Source: Rotaria sordida (Eukaryota; Rotifera; Eurotatoria; Philodinida; Philodinidae). Taken from it: a DNA stretch of 64,000 nt. This document shows, piece after piece, positions 21,785 to 33,320 of this stretch. The first letter of the stretch is position 1, and each line of letters opens with the position of its first letter. The position numbers and the translations under genes were made by a program. The notes beneath the pieces were generated by a model that saw only the letters and a list, made by a program, of their open reading frames with translations, searched no databases and was not told the DNA's origin. Location of the stretch: NCBI GenBank assembly GCA_905250125.1, contig CAJNOL010000417.1, positions 4,622 through 68,621 of the forward strand. Direction: 5' to 3'.

Positions 21785-23689
21785 CTATTTGAAAAAATTT
21801 AAAAAGGAGAACTTGAACTTTTTCTTTTTCGGATTGTCTGATGCTTCAGTAGTTGTTGAATTATTCCAAGTTGTGGTTAGGTTTAATAAAGCTGTTGAGT
21901 GCGATGGTTTCATTGCAAATGTTTGCCAGTAAGGTTCTACAAAAGCAGCTTGGTCGAGCCAAACTGTCATTGTATCATTCTTAATTTGAAACAAAAATTT
22001 AGTTTGTCGTCGTAAGTCATATTCCCACCTTTTTCTGTCATAAATATTTAAAAGATAATTTCGATTATTTTCAATTTCGAAAGTAAGACTGCGAAGATGT
22101 ACTAAATATGTTTTCAATAGTGGAACATTATATAAGCTTGATGTATTGATTTTTAGATGTTCGACGTAAGGAAAACACTTAGCAATAATAATAATATCTT
22201 CTTCGTTGAATCCATGCTCAGAAAGAGAAATGTCAAGATGTTTTACACAATTACTTTGTCTCATGAAAGCATCTATATTAGCAAGAAGCAGATCTAAGTT
22301 CATATCAAGTAAACTCATGTTTGTGAGACATGATAGGAGTGCAGTTAATTCGTCAGTCATTTTTTGTGAACATGTGATAGCAAGTTGCCTGATTTTGGAA
22401 CAATTTACATACGTTTTCAACCATTTTAATAAAGAACTATCCATTTTATCCACTATAAGACACTTCACATTGTCAAAGTAGTAATGACATGATAGAGTAC
22501 TATTCCTCTCACCAAGACTTAAACTTATGTTTTCATTTACTATCATAAGATCATTATTAACAGTGCAGTTGGGTGATGTCAAACATTCAAGAACGGGCCA
22601 ATCAAATTCATATCGAGCATTCTGTTTTATCTTGTCTCTAACAAAGTTATTGAAATGCGGACGTGCATGTTCAGTTATCTTCATATTGAAATTCTTTTTC
22701 GATATCCAATATGAGCTTTGAAACGAAGCGAGCACATTGCTGAGATCAGTCATTTTTACACGAGATGCAGTTGTTCGAAGAGTAAAATGAGTTAGTAATG
22801 GTAATGATGTTTCTAACAACATCTTCCACCCATTGGCATCAAGAAGTTTACTGTGCGCTTTAATCTCAAGACGGTTTAAAGCAGGCATACAATTAAAATA
22901 TTCTGTTAACATGTCTATCGTTATTGAACTGTCTCTATCGAAAGATAGGACTAGTGCGCGAAGTGTAGACATTAGTATAAGATTCGTTTTTGAACTCTTT
23001 TCTGTCGTACTATAATAAAAATATGTATTGATTAATTGAACATCAAGATATTTAAGATGATGAGCACACTGGAAAATATATTGTAAATCTTGAAATCGAA
23101 AATGGACACCAGAAATAGTCAAATGTTCAAGATTTGAAGAGACATTCACCAAATCACTCCAGTCCATAAAAGCTGAATTGCTCAAAAGAGAGAATCGTTT
23201 TAACGATTTTAAGCCAAAAAGACGGACAATAATATTTCCCAATGACGATCTAGCCTCTGTATTTATTGCTTTTATTGATAAATTATCGATCGTTGTTTGT
23301 GATAATGAATTGAGAGTTCTTTCAACAATTGGCCAATCGATAGCTTCACCATTAAAATGAAAATAAAGTGTTCGGAGTCGTTTAAACGATGTAAACGATG
23401 GAAAAAAAGATAGAAAAGCATAAACTTGACCAGGTGTGTCTTGTTCTGATATGGCTAATTCTTCTATTTTATCGATATAGGCTGGTAAAAGACCCATGCA
23501 AAATTGAAAATCATCTTTTCGACATTGAACAAAATCAAAACGAAGTCGTTGACATCGAGTAATAAGCGCATTAAAACGATGATTAAGTTGAAAGCTAAAA
23601 GCTCTCAGAACATCTATTCCATTAATGTATTTCTCAATAATATCAGTTAATATTTCGTTTGGAAGTGATTCAAATTTTGAGAGTGACAT
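21785..23689 (-). CDS. F-box protein with LRR-like body, copy D (intact, 634 aa)
   Basis: Full-length paralogue of copy A, without frame damage: F-box residues 1-45 (FESLPNEILTDIIEKYI), LRR-like body with NLEHLTISGVHFRFQDLQYIF and HLKYLDVQLI, linker, and a basic-aromatic tail ending KKKKFKFSFLNFFK. The ATG at 23689 aligns with the starts of A, B and C. Predicted role is substrate adaptor of an SCF ubiquitin ligase. By eye it is closest to copies B and C in the middle of the protein. It ends the array on the upstream side. Confidence 0.85.
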   Translation of the reverse strand: MSLSKFESLPNEILTDIIEKYINGIDVLRAFSFQLNHRFNALITRCQRLRFDFVQCRKDDFQFCMGLLPAYIDKIEELAISEQDTPGQVYAFLSFFPSFTSFKRLRTLYFHFNGEAIDWPIVERTLNSLSQTTIDNLSIKAINTEARSSLGNIIVRLFGLKSLKRFSLLSNSAFMDWSDLVNVSSNLEHLTISGVHFRFQDLQYIFQCAHHLKYLDVQLINTYFYYSTTEKSSKTNLILMSTLRALVLSFDRDSSITIDMLTEYFNCMPALNRLEIKAHSKLLDANGWKMLLETSLPLLTHFTLRTTASRVKMTDLSNVLASFQSSYWISKKNFNMKITEHARPHFNNFVRDKIKQNARYEFDWPVLECLTSPNCTVNNDLMIVNENISLSLGERNSTLSCHYYFDNVKCLIVDKMDSSLLKWLKTYVNCSKIRQLAITCSQKMTDELTALLSCLTNMSLLDMNLDLLLANIDAFMRQSNCVKHLDISLSEHGFNEEDIIIIAKCFPYVEHLKINTSSLYNVPLLKTYLVHLRSLTFEIENNRNYLLNIYDRKRWEYDLRRQTKFLFQIKNDTMTVWLDQAAFVEPYWQTFAMKPSHSTALLNLTTTWNNSTTTEASDNPKKKKFKFSFLNFFK

Positions 23690-25300
23690 TTATGTGAACA
23701 AAATAATACTAAAAAATCGACGAGTAATAATAAAATGCTGTTGAAACTGTCGTGTTGATTTAGATTTTTTCTTTCAAAAAGACAAATAATTGTTTGAATA
23801 AGAAAAACATACTTTTTACGGTGATGATGAGTTTTTAAATAACGCTTTGTTCTCTTTCTTTTATCAACAGAGTATCCTTAGGTTGCTTCTATCTCTACAT
23901 CAACAACACTTTTTACAGGTATCCATAAAAGATGAATAATATTTTTGAATTAGTCATTCCAAGAATTACATTAGGATTTGTTTATCATGAAGAAGATCAA
24001 AAAAGAATTGTGTCATAAGAAAAAAAACAGAACTTTTAATGTTGTTTATAGAAAAGTAATGCTTTTGAGTGAAGCCATTGACAGTTTTATAGCGTTATTT
24101 TATCTGAAATTTGGATATTTAAATTGAAGAAATTCATAAGAAACTGAAAATAATATTTTGTATTTGCAAATAATTCAATTAAACAATGAATAGATTTATG
24201 AATGCATCATACATTTGTCTCTTTCCAGTTAGATTCATCTAGAAGAAATTATGTTAATACTTTTCTGTAGTTTCAAGTTGTTCTTGATAAACAATGTTAT
24301 ATGTAAGATCGCCATAATATTGAAAGTTGGACTGTAGTTTTTATTAAAACAATTAAACACTTTCTTGGATATCATCCTTCATTTCTTTTAGCAAAACAAT
24401 AATTGAGACATATAAGAACCTATTGATATTGTGAGAATAGACGAAAAGTTGGTTCTTATCATACGCATCCGCGTCAACAAATATCATATTTCTCACTACA
24501 CTTCTAAGACTCAGTACGGAGTCTAGACCTTTTACTGATAATTGTACTGTTTTCGAATAAATAAACAAAAATATTGGCTAGTATTATTTGTTATCTTAAC
24601 GATTGTCTATACTCAAAGAAAGCCTTTTCTATAATCATTACTAGGCAATCTTTCAACAAGATCTCTTTTCATGTATGGATGATGGTGTGTTACACAATGG
24701 TCAGAATCATTACAAACATATATATATATAAGCTGCTCAAGCATTTTTCTATAACAATGATACATTTACATTAAATTTTCTTTATGATGTATCATTTAAT
24801 TGAGTAGAAATATTTTATTCAAGCCGAATTCATACTATCGATTATCCAAGGAAGCATGCATCTCTCAATATGTTAATGATATTTATTTTCAAATTCATGT
24901 ATTCAGACGTCATTTTTTATCAATAAATTCGCCTTTTTAATTTTCTAGAAAATGGTATATTTTTTATTAATGTAAATAACATCTATCATTTCTCTTCAAT
25001 GTATTTAAATCTAGGCTATTCGATCATTGCTGATCTTTGAAGGTGGACGATGAAATTTTTTTCAAGTCTAACTGTTGTGTAATCCAAGTACGACAATATT
25101 ACTCTTGAAACATTCAGAATATTTTTTCAATCGCACTGAAATATAGAAATGAGATTTTCAGAAATGATTGAATATTTTAGCAGACCGATGTACGAAATCT
25201 CAAGTGTCCATCTTGGACAGTTCATCTGAAGTGTGTCTTGAGAATTGATCGATTATATTTACATTAATGAAAACTATACCATTTCATAGACAATTAAAAG
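23690..25300. other. 5' flank of unit D and spacer
   Basis: 23690-24330 is homologous to the other F-box 5' flanks. 24330-25300 is AT-rich with a short TA repeat at about 24719-24730. No gene recognised. Confidence 0.5.
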
Positions 25301-25743
25301 AAGTATCAATACAATATTGAGAAGTTCTTTCATCAATTTAAAAGAATTATTTATCCATTGAAACCAATTATGTTTATTATTTATGCCAGTAAAAATGATA
25401 TTGCTAATGAACAATCACCACTTATTTTTCAATCAATCTTTCGACAATTTATTCTAACAATTTGTCGTTTTTTTGTTTCATATATATCTATTGCTTATAT
25501 TTCGTTAAAGTCAAATCTATCTCGTATTAGTAAAATGGGACAAATGAATGATACAAATAATCGTATTTGAGAAGACATCGAATTATTATTTCATGATGTT
25601 ACTTTTATTCATATTTGGTCTGATATACTTTCAGCTGATAATAATTCATTACATATGAATAGTAAAGGCTACGCATTTTGTGCAAAAGCAGTTACAACTT
25701 ATCTTCAATCAGTTTTTTTTAAATGTACCATTCAAATGAATTA
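25301..25743 (+). pseudogene. SGNH/GDSL hydrolase relic, C-terminal half
   Basis: One frame reads PIMFIIYASKNDIANEQSP, then AYISLKSNLSRISKMGQMND, a TGA at 25568-25570, then in the same frame EDIELLFHDVTFIHIWSDIL and LHMNSKGYAFCAKAVTTYL, ending with a stop at 25742. The YASKNDIA (GxND block) and LHMNSKGYA (catalytic His block) match SGNH esterases. The N-terminal GDSL block is absent, upstream sequence has an in-frame stop near 25295, and one internal nonsense codon breaks the frame, so this is a truncated pseudogene. Confidence 0.7.
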
Positions 25744-26452
25744 ATATATAATTTTGAAGAAATTTTATTAATCATAATTTAAATAGAAATGGATAGGTTT
25801 TTATTTTAATTTAATTGAGTTATTTTTTTTTTCTATTGAAGATTTCTTTGATTCTTTTTGACAAATAAATATTTATTTTATTTGAATCTTGAATAAATCT
25901 TACAAAAAAAAAACCTGTATAAAATATACTCAAAAATGTTCGTAGTTCATTCTTTTTGGACGAGAAGTTTTATTTTTTTCACTATTTTTTGACTGTAAAA
26001 TATGGTTCAAATGCATCTTTCTATTGAAAACAATGAAATGTGAAATATAATATAAAGCCTTTTTTTGTCTGTGATGTTTGTTCAATTTTGTGTGAAATTG
26101 ATGCGCATCATTTTTAGTATTTATAGTTTAGCAAAGTAAATATATGGTATAGAAAAACAAAATGATCAGTTAAGTGTATGATCAATTTTTGAGCACCATA
26201 GCACATCTTTTACTTCTATAAACTAAGACTTATTTAGTTGGACTATGTACACTTTGAATATATTATATGCTATCAATTGATTAATCTAAATAAATCTTGA
26301 AAAAGACAAGTCTCAATAGTTCTTCTTTTGTTTATGATCTTGATTATTTCTTAATTATAATAAAATAATTGAGATTAAATTGTTCTTTTCTTCAAAATTT
26401 TCTCGATAATTATTTTAATGAATTTAAAACTGCGAAAATTTTTATTGATTAA
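25744..26452. other. Intergenic, nothing recognised
   Basis: AT-rich with homopolymers. Separates convergent features: the hydrolase relic (plus) and TPR gene 1 (minus). Confidence 0.4.
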
Positions 26453-28714
26453 TTAATAAAAAATCATACATATAGAAACAATTAAAATTAAAAAAAAACA
26501 CAATTGATTATTGTTAGCAGAATTGTTCGTGTTTCCCATCTTAGTAATAAAATCTATTGCTTCTTGTGAAAATGCTGGATCACTATTATTTGAAGAGCTT
26601 ATTTGAGCAAGTAATTGTCGATAGAATTTTACTGCTTCATCATTAGAACGAAGTTGAGAATTAGCTCGAGCCATACCAAGTGTATTAATTGCTCGATTAG
26701 GTACTGTTAGATTTGCTATTTGATAAAGATTCAATGCATATCCTGGAAAATCATTTATAGATACTTGTGTACCATTTAACATATATGTTGGAATAGGTTG
26801 TCCCTTAAAAGAAATTTTAGTTTGATAAGATTTTAATAAAATCTATATTTAGATTTACCGATTGATTTTGATATTGTCGATGAATAAGTAATAAATGCAT
26901 AGCTAATAATTCGGATGAACGTGCAAATGTTAAAATTGGACTATTATTATCAATAACAAGATTAAATTCACGTTGAGTAGCTTCATTTAATACATTTAAA
27001 CAGTCTTGAAATGAATTATTTCTAAAATACATAATTCCTTGAATTTGAGATATCATCATTGATATACTTGTTGATATATATTGATTTAATGAAGCAGTTT
27101 GATTAGAAAGTATAGAAAAACGAGCAAACTGTTCATCTATTATGGATGCTAATTGCGACTGAGTATAATTCGTATCATTGGCAGTTAATAATCGAATACA
27201 ATCACCTGAAAAAAATAAATAAAATGATTGAATTTGGTAGGATTTTTAGAATAATTATAACTTACTAAATCGATATCCAGCTTCACTCCATGCTACAATT
27301 ACACTTGGATTATTTTCATCGAATTTAACAGGTGGAAACATTACAGCAAGTTTTTCTAAATCTTTCATTTTACTGTTCACTTGAATATCATATGGAAGCC
27401 AGTAGAAAAGATTGATAGCAACACGTGCCAGAGCTCGATATGCAAATAATAAATGATGAGCTAATGCTGGGAATGTTTGATTATAAGCAATATACAAATC
27501 ATTTATTAAAGATAATGTACCAAGCCAATCACCTGTGTGTAAACGAGAAAACGAAAGCCATTCTGTTGCATAAGCTCGATTTTCATCATCACATAATAGA
27601 AACGATGATACTTGATCTGGTGTATTAAGTTGAGCCAAAACAGGTTCAAGTTGAGTTGAAGATATATTAGATACATTATGACCCATTGTTTTAATCAAGC
27701 ATAATGTTAAACTGATTTGAATAGATTTTTCATCAGATGATTTAGCTGACAGCAATGAACCTAATGATAAAAATAAGATAGTGTACAGTTGTAATAAATA
27801 TCAATACAAAACATAAAAGTTAGTTCAAATGTTTAGTTTTATAAAATTTTCATTTACCTGTACGCATCCAAATATGACTCAATAAATGTTGTGGATATGA
27901 TAATGTATTAACTAACTGTTGATAAGTTAATATATAATTTATTGCTTTTTCAGATATATTTATCTGAGCAACATCATAAGCATGTATTAGATAATGAAGA
28001 GCACCTGGATGATTTGGTTCAGTTGTTAGAGCAGTTTCCAATACTTCTCTTGCTTGTATCATCGGTGCAGGTTGCATTTGACCTTGAAATTCAGTTTCAA
28101 AGGCTACATTAAGAAGAGAAAGACCCCATAAAACACGAATATCAGTTTCATTTGGATATGTTTTTGATAAATCAGCTATCGCTGATAAAAATGCTTGTTC
28201 TCCAGCTGTAGCCGATGATTGATTTGCATACCATTGATAAACTGTTGCTAGTAATGATGATTGAAATGATGAAAGTTGTATATTTGATGTTTCCAACATT
28301 GACATAGTCGCATTATATGCTGCTAGGCCACAATCAAAATCAATGTATGACCATAATGAATATTTACATCTAGTTAAAAATAAAAATCTATTATAGAGAA
28401 ATAAATGTTGTAGATATTGAAACATACGCAAGCATTTTTCCAATATATGGTTCAATGAATGTAGGTGTAATATTAATTGCGAGATTAAAAGCTTCTAGTG
28501 CTTCATCATACATAAATGAATGAAAACAAAAATATCCAATAGCAAAATGATGATGTGCAAGTGATGATCGATCAATTGTAAGACCAAGTGGTCGTTGTAT
28601 ATCACTTAATTGTATATATGATTCCCATGGAAGAATGCCATCGGATGTATCCCATGACTGACTAATAATATGTTTACAATTAGCAAAAAGGATTATAAGG
28701 ACATATACGTTCAT
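26453..28714 (-). CDS. Secreted or surface TPR protein 1 (five exons, about 663 aa)
   Basis: Exons 28714-28428, 28369-27858, 27760-27266, 27205-26859 and 26803-26453; introns of 58, 97, 60 and 55 bp, all GT-AG. Exon lengths sum to 664 codons with the frame maintained. A signal peptide (MNVYVLIILFANCKHIISQS) is followed by TPR-like helices (HHHFAIGYFCFHSFMYDEAL). A signature, HPGALHYLIHAYD near residues 217-228, is followed by QHLLSHIWMRTG. I associate this with a TPR family common in bacteria (HPGxxHYLIHAYD...HMPSHIFxRLG). The last 17 residues (CFFLILIVSICMIFY region) are hydrophobic after a small polar stretch, fitting a GPI-attachment signal or a membrane anchor. A close paralogue lies at 34648-37645. 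Confidence 0.85.
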
Positions 28715-30990
28715 GTTTTTTTATCAAATGCAAAATGAAAAATATACAATGATATATTATATACAATAGAATCGCTTCGTTGATTTTAACAACAGATAAA
28801 ATATACAATGAGTCGATATTTTATAAATACATCGATATATGTACTGTTTGTTACTGTTTACAATAACGTTATGAATAGAGAAAATAAAGAATCGTGCACT
28901 ATATGCATCCCAAGGTAATAAAAAGTATATGCGAATATATGTAAAATTATATACGTAAATCCTATCTAAATGATTCAGTACAGACCGATAGTCATCGAAG
29001 AATAAACGCACTTTTAAAATTCCGACGTTAGATTATTAGATACTATTTTTTACCTGAAAATTAAGATTTGCTACATTAATACATCAAAGACTGATATAAC
29101 TTGAAAAGATTATACTCATAGAAACATCTAGCATAAACTACCTTGAATTTCTTTTTCTTTTATCATTATATTGTAAACAATTGAAGATGTAATAGATTAA
29201 TTAATCATACATGCTAGCAGTAGACATTTTATAATTACTAGAATATATATAATAAAAAAACAAAATCATCACAATAGGTTACAAATACTAGTTCATTAAT
29301 TTGGTATAAATAAGTGATATCTGTATAACACATCGTTCTGATTGTTGTATAATATTTCAATGAATATGTTTTTTCACAAGATAGTTGATGAAATGAACCA
29401 AATTTTATGCTGATTACATATGCTATCGTAGGTTTTGTTGCATAAATAAATTCATTGTCAATATTCAGTGCGAACACTTCGTCATATTTTGTCCTAATGG
29501 AATTTTTTTTTTCTGATTAAGATCATTCACTATTAACTATTGAAATTGTTAATATTTCTATACAAATAAAATCAAATTCTTTATAATTAAAAAAAAATTG
29601 ACTCGTTTTATTTAAATATAGACCTTCAATGAAGTTAATTTTTGCATTGGTCCTAGTTTATAGCAAATTTGTCAACAGATTAAATTAAATGTAAGCAATT
29701 TTGACCAAATAAATATCTGAAGGTAACATTTCTATACTATCAATTCAATAATTACAAAAACACAATTACCAAATACTAATCGAATTAAAATTAGAAACAA
29801 AAGAAAAACAGAAAGAACATAATTATTTTTAGCAGTATAAGAGATATACCCGCCTTCTATATCGTCATCTTAATTCATGTCTTATCGGTGAACATGCAAA
29901 ATGATATTCATTACCTTGTTCGATTTTCAATAGTAGATATAAAAAATAATCATGCTCTTATTTAATTCACCAGTATATATATGAGAGAAAAAATTAGATA
30001 GTTTTGCAAAAAATCAATAGAAAAGTCAATTTCTTACTTTTTCCTACTGTTAGACTTGATGTATTTTATGAACAAATTATTATTGAACATCGTCACAAAA
30101 CATGTGTCATAGATGCAGTTTTTGATAACGAATCTGAATATATCAGTTTTATAACTCCAATAGAGTGGAAGATTTTCTTAAAATCGAAAAAAAAACGTAT
30201 CACTTTTTTAATATTAAAGAATTCTTTAAAGAAAAATAATTCATTCAGAACTATCGAAAAAACTCGATTTTTTTAATCAAACGGCTTTTCAAAAAGAAAT
30301 AAAATAAAATACATATTCTTGCTCAGCTCGTCGAGTTCTATCTAGCATTGTATAAAAAAAAATGAGAAAAATATTTGCTTCAATTTGGCATTCTTTGCAT
30401 TTTTCTATATGGTATAAACATGTTTTATGTCAGTCTAATCGGAACATATCCAGGTGAAGAGCTTTTCCAGAGTTGTTATCATTTTCTTAATGTCGTTATG
30501 ATGATTTCACTTCAATTCATTTGATAATTTCAACGAAAGAAAATGATACAATGACTGAAACACGTGAATTTATTCTTTTCACACTTGTCATGCTAATTTG
30601 ACACATTCTGAACTATGAAGTGAAATTTAAAGAAAACTTCTACTACCTATCAACCATCGTCATGATCTATGAATTTTTCTTTTTTTGAAATTGACACAAC
30701 TAGCTCGTTTAGTTTGCCAAGTCTCGAATTTCTATTTCAAAAAAGAAGATAGCCAATCGCACATAGATTGCGTTTGATACAGTGTCATTTATTGTAAAAG
30801 TTACTTAAATCTCATTAGCTATTAGTGATTTCATTATTACAATTCTCGATGCATTATCAATTGTTGTTATCAAGCATTTTTGCACAATATTTGATCTTCT
30901 TGTGATCAATATTCTTTGCGCGAATTAAAAGAAATGCATGTATACTATTGGCTTCGATATTTTGATCTATCTTGAGGCTGAGAGTGTAAG
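28715..30990. other. Long spacer upstream of TPR gene 1
   Basis: It presumably holds the TPR gene 1 promoter. Apart from a 90-codon frame at 30004-30276 without recognisable similarity or a normal ATG, I see no gene, RNA or clear repeat. Confidence 0.4.
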
Positions 30991-30994
30991 TTTA

Positions 30995-31085
30995 TAGGAT
31001 TTTCTAGCAATACAGACCGTTGCAAACAGATACAATGGTAGGATTTCTTAGCATCATATATCGTGACAAACAGTATTGATGAAGG
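30995..31085. repeat. Two-copy tandem repeat, period about 44 bp
   Basis: TAGGATTTTCTAGCAATA...GCAAACAGATACAATGG is followed directly by TAGGATTTCTTAGCATCA...GACAAACAGTATTGATG. Diverged copies. Confidence 0.45.
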
Positions 31086-31316
31086 TTCCGAATATTAGAA
31101 TGAATCATGTGGCTAGAACTCTGCTTAACGAGCGGAATGAATCCATCGTATTTCATATTTTAATCCCGCAGAGATCATGCTCACAGACTTTTTTGGTAAG
31201 ATGATTAATATTCGTAATACATTTAATCATTCAAAAAACATTTAGTAAGTGTCAATGACATTCATTATATTATGTGTAATTTATTGTTTTAGGAAAAAAA
31301 AATATATAATAAACAG

Positions 31317-32021
31317 TCAAGAAATTGCTGGAGTTGTTTCTACATGTATTGCAATTTGTTTTATCAGTATTCGCTTCATCTTATTTCTGATATAATTCAT
31401 CAATTCAGGCAATACTAATAAACATATAAAGGATTGAACAGTACAAACAAAATATATTGAAAAGGTTATATAATAAATCGTTGGTATATCTTCATATACA
31501 TTAGGCATAAAATATATTTGTATTACAGATACAAATGTCACAGGACCCCATCCTANNNNNNNNNNGAACATAGCTGGATAAAATATACAAAATATTAATG
31601 GAATATAATGAAGTATCAATCGTATTTTATTTATACGTAACCAATGATTATTGAATATAAGAATATGTCGTTGAATACTGGCAGTAGCTGTAAGATAAAG
31701 ACTAATAACAAGAAGAGTCCAATCGATCCAATACCACCAACGACAAAATGATAATGTTTGAGGATTATCATAACCAATACGTTGAGAGTTAAGGGTAAAA
31801 GGAAGATCAACAGTAGTGTACAAAAGTGAAATAACAATAAGAAGGAAAATGACATGATTGTGTAAAGCTTTAATTATCATCGATTTCCAATGTAAGAAGA
31901 AATAGATTAATATGATGAGACTACAAACGATTGATGAGAGTTCAACAAACAATAATATACCAAATATTATAGGCTTAGGAGTTACAGAGTATTCTGTGAT
32001 TGTAGTGTTTTCTTCTTCCAT
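31317..32021 (-). CDS. Rhodopsin-like seven-helix receptor, internal part lost in an assembly gap
   Basis: Single-exon receptor frame starting at MEEENTTITEYS; codons upstream to 32054 start only at TTG. N-glycosylation site NTT near the N-terminus, then helix 1 (GILLFVELSSIVCSLIILIY), helix 2 (HVIFLLIVISLLYTTVDLPF), helix 3 (WIDWTLLVISLYLTATASIQ) followed by QRH where DRY is usual, and helix 4 (HYIPLIFCIFYPAMF). After the gap come the end of helix 6, IQIYFMPN, helix 7 and LPELMNYIRNKMKR. Helix 5, the third cytoplasmic loop and most of helix 6 are missing. The 10-N placeholder must stand for far more sequence, or the gene is internally deleted. Ligand unknown. Confidence 0.75.
   Translation of the reverse strand: MEEENTTITEYSVTPKPIIFGILLFVELSSIVCSLIILIYFFLHWKSMIIKALHNHVIFLLIVISLLYTTVDLPFTLNSQRIGYDNPQTLSFCRWWYWIDWTLLVISLYLTATASIQRHILIFNNHWLRINKIRLILHYIPLIFCIFYPAMFXXXXGWGPVTFVSVIQIYFMPNVYEDIPTIYYITFSIYFVCTVQSFICLLVLPELMNYIRNKMKRILIKQIAIHVETTPAIS
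31556..31565. other. 10-N assembly gap inside the receptor gene
   Basis: Ten Ns between helix 4 and the end of helix 6. The frame across it is open only by chance of the placeholder length. Confidence 0.95.
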
Positions 32022-32295
32022 AATGATAATTTTGAAAAAAAGAGTTTCTAGCAAAGAAGATTCAAAGCAACGCTCAGAATGTGATCTTAATACTTGCTCC
32101 TATTCAAATAAATGCCTATTTGATTCGTTGTATTCTCTTTTTAAACTTTCTCCATAATTTTTATGACAATGTTTGCTGTTGCAATCATTAATATTTTCTT
32201 TGATAGAAAGTTGCAACAAAAGAAGTATGATCGTTAGATAAGCATCAATAATATGATGTCTTCATTTATCCTCTACTTTATTCGACATGTCAGAA

Positions 32296-32485
32296 TCATA
32301 ACACCGATAAATCTTCTTTTAAATGCGACCATACAGCACGTTCTTTTTCTTTCAATTGTTTATGCATTCTTTTATGTTCACAAGAACGATAAGCATCAAA
32401 TATCATGTCTTCTTGTATCATAAAAAAAGATAAAAAGATTAACGATGTTGTTCATCTAACCATATCTTTTTTCTAATATCCATTT
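32296..32485 (-). pseudogene. Short coding remnant or two small exons, unidentified
   Basis: Minus-strand frame ending at 32296 reads MIQEDMIFDAYRSCEHKRMH and on to SHLKEDLSVL. Just upstream, in another frame, is MDIRKKIWLDEQH ending near 32442. The composition is protein-like and the two could be joined by splicing, but the space between them (about 32 bp) is shorter than other introns here. A frameshifted gene fragment is more likely. Family not recognised. Confidence 0.3.
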
Positions 32486-32775
32486 CAGAGAGAGGATTGA
32501 ATTGTACTGTTTTGTAACTAAACAGAACCGATCGACTTTTTAAAAACTTTGAACCAAGACGAATCAATAAGTATCAAACTTAACATTGTTTAGTAAGGGC
32601 ATTAGTTTCAGAATGTCTCATACATGGTGGAGTCAAATCAATTTAGTGGAGGATCAAAACAACATTTCCAAATAATGGCGAGTGAACAAAAATAGGTGAT
32701 GGTTAACTTTTAGAATTCTATTGCTAAAAAAGAAGAATTTTTCTTAGATGGTGAGAAAACTAGTAGCCACATTCA

Positions 32776-32800
32776 TGCCTACACCAACACCAACACCAAC
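32776..32800. repeat. CACCAA microsatellite
   Basis: Four units of ACACCA/CACCAA lie immediately before the foldback element. Confidence 0.7.
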
Positions 32801-32811
32801 ACCACATATCC

Positions 32812-33320
32812 ACAGCATTGAAAAAAAATTGGTACAATACCAAACCAAAAAGAGTATCGTGAATGAAAAAAAAAGGTATCGAATTCGTTTCAATTCTCTG
32901 AACCATTTTAGGTTCGGTACAGACCACTACGAAAAACTTGAAAAAGCGTCCTGAGTCAATGACAATCAATTTCAGTCACCCAAAGTTTTGTACGAAACCT
33001 TTCGAAGGTTTCGTATTGTCTTCCTTAATGGTTTCGTAATCATACAAATTCTTTTGCAGCGTACCGAACCATTTGGGAGGGCAATACGATACCTTCAAAA
33101 TGTATCGTACAAAACTTTGGGTGACTAAAATTGATTGTCATTGACTCAGGATACTTTTTCAAATTTTTCGTAGTGGTCTGTACCGAACCTAAAATGGTTC
33201 AGAGAATTGAAACGGATTCGATACCTTTTTAGGTTCCGTACTATGTGGGAAACCTTTTTTTCGTTCACTATACTCTTTTTGGTTCGGTATCACACCAATT
33301 TTTTTTTCAGTGTAGAGTAA
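32812..33320. repeat. Foldback element, about 180-200 bp arms
   Basis: The ends are inverted copies: CATTGAAAAAAAATTGGTAC on the left and CCAATTTTTTTTTCAGTGTAG on the right. Further in, TTCTCTGAACCATTTTAGGT pairs with ACCTAAAATGGTTCAGAGAA, and the CACCCAAAGTTTTGTACGA block also pairs. The loop of about 120 bp carries further short TTTCGNA repeats. Open frames inside it are accidental. Confidence 0.85.

Noticed and set aside
30004-30276. 90-codon plus-strand frame in the spacer upstream of TPR gene 1
   Set aside because: It starts at a TTG, has no recognisable similarity, a low-complexity Lys/Phe-rich end and no acceptor or poly(A) context.
32748-32969. Opposed short frames on both strands
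   Set aside because: They are produced by the CACCAA repeat and the foldback arm.
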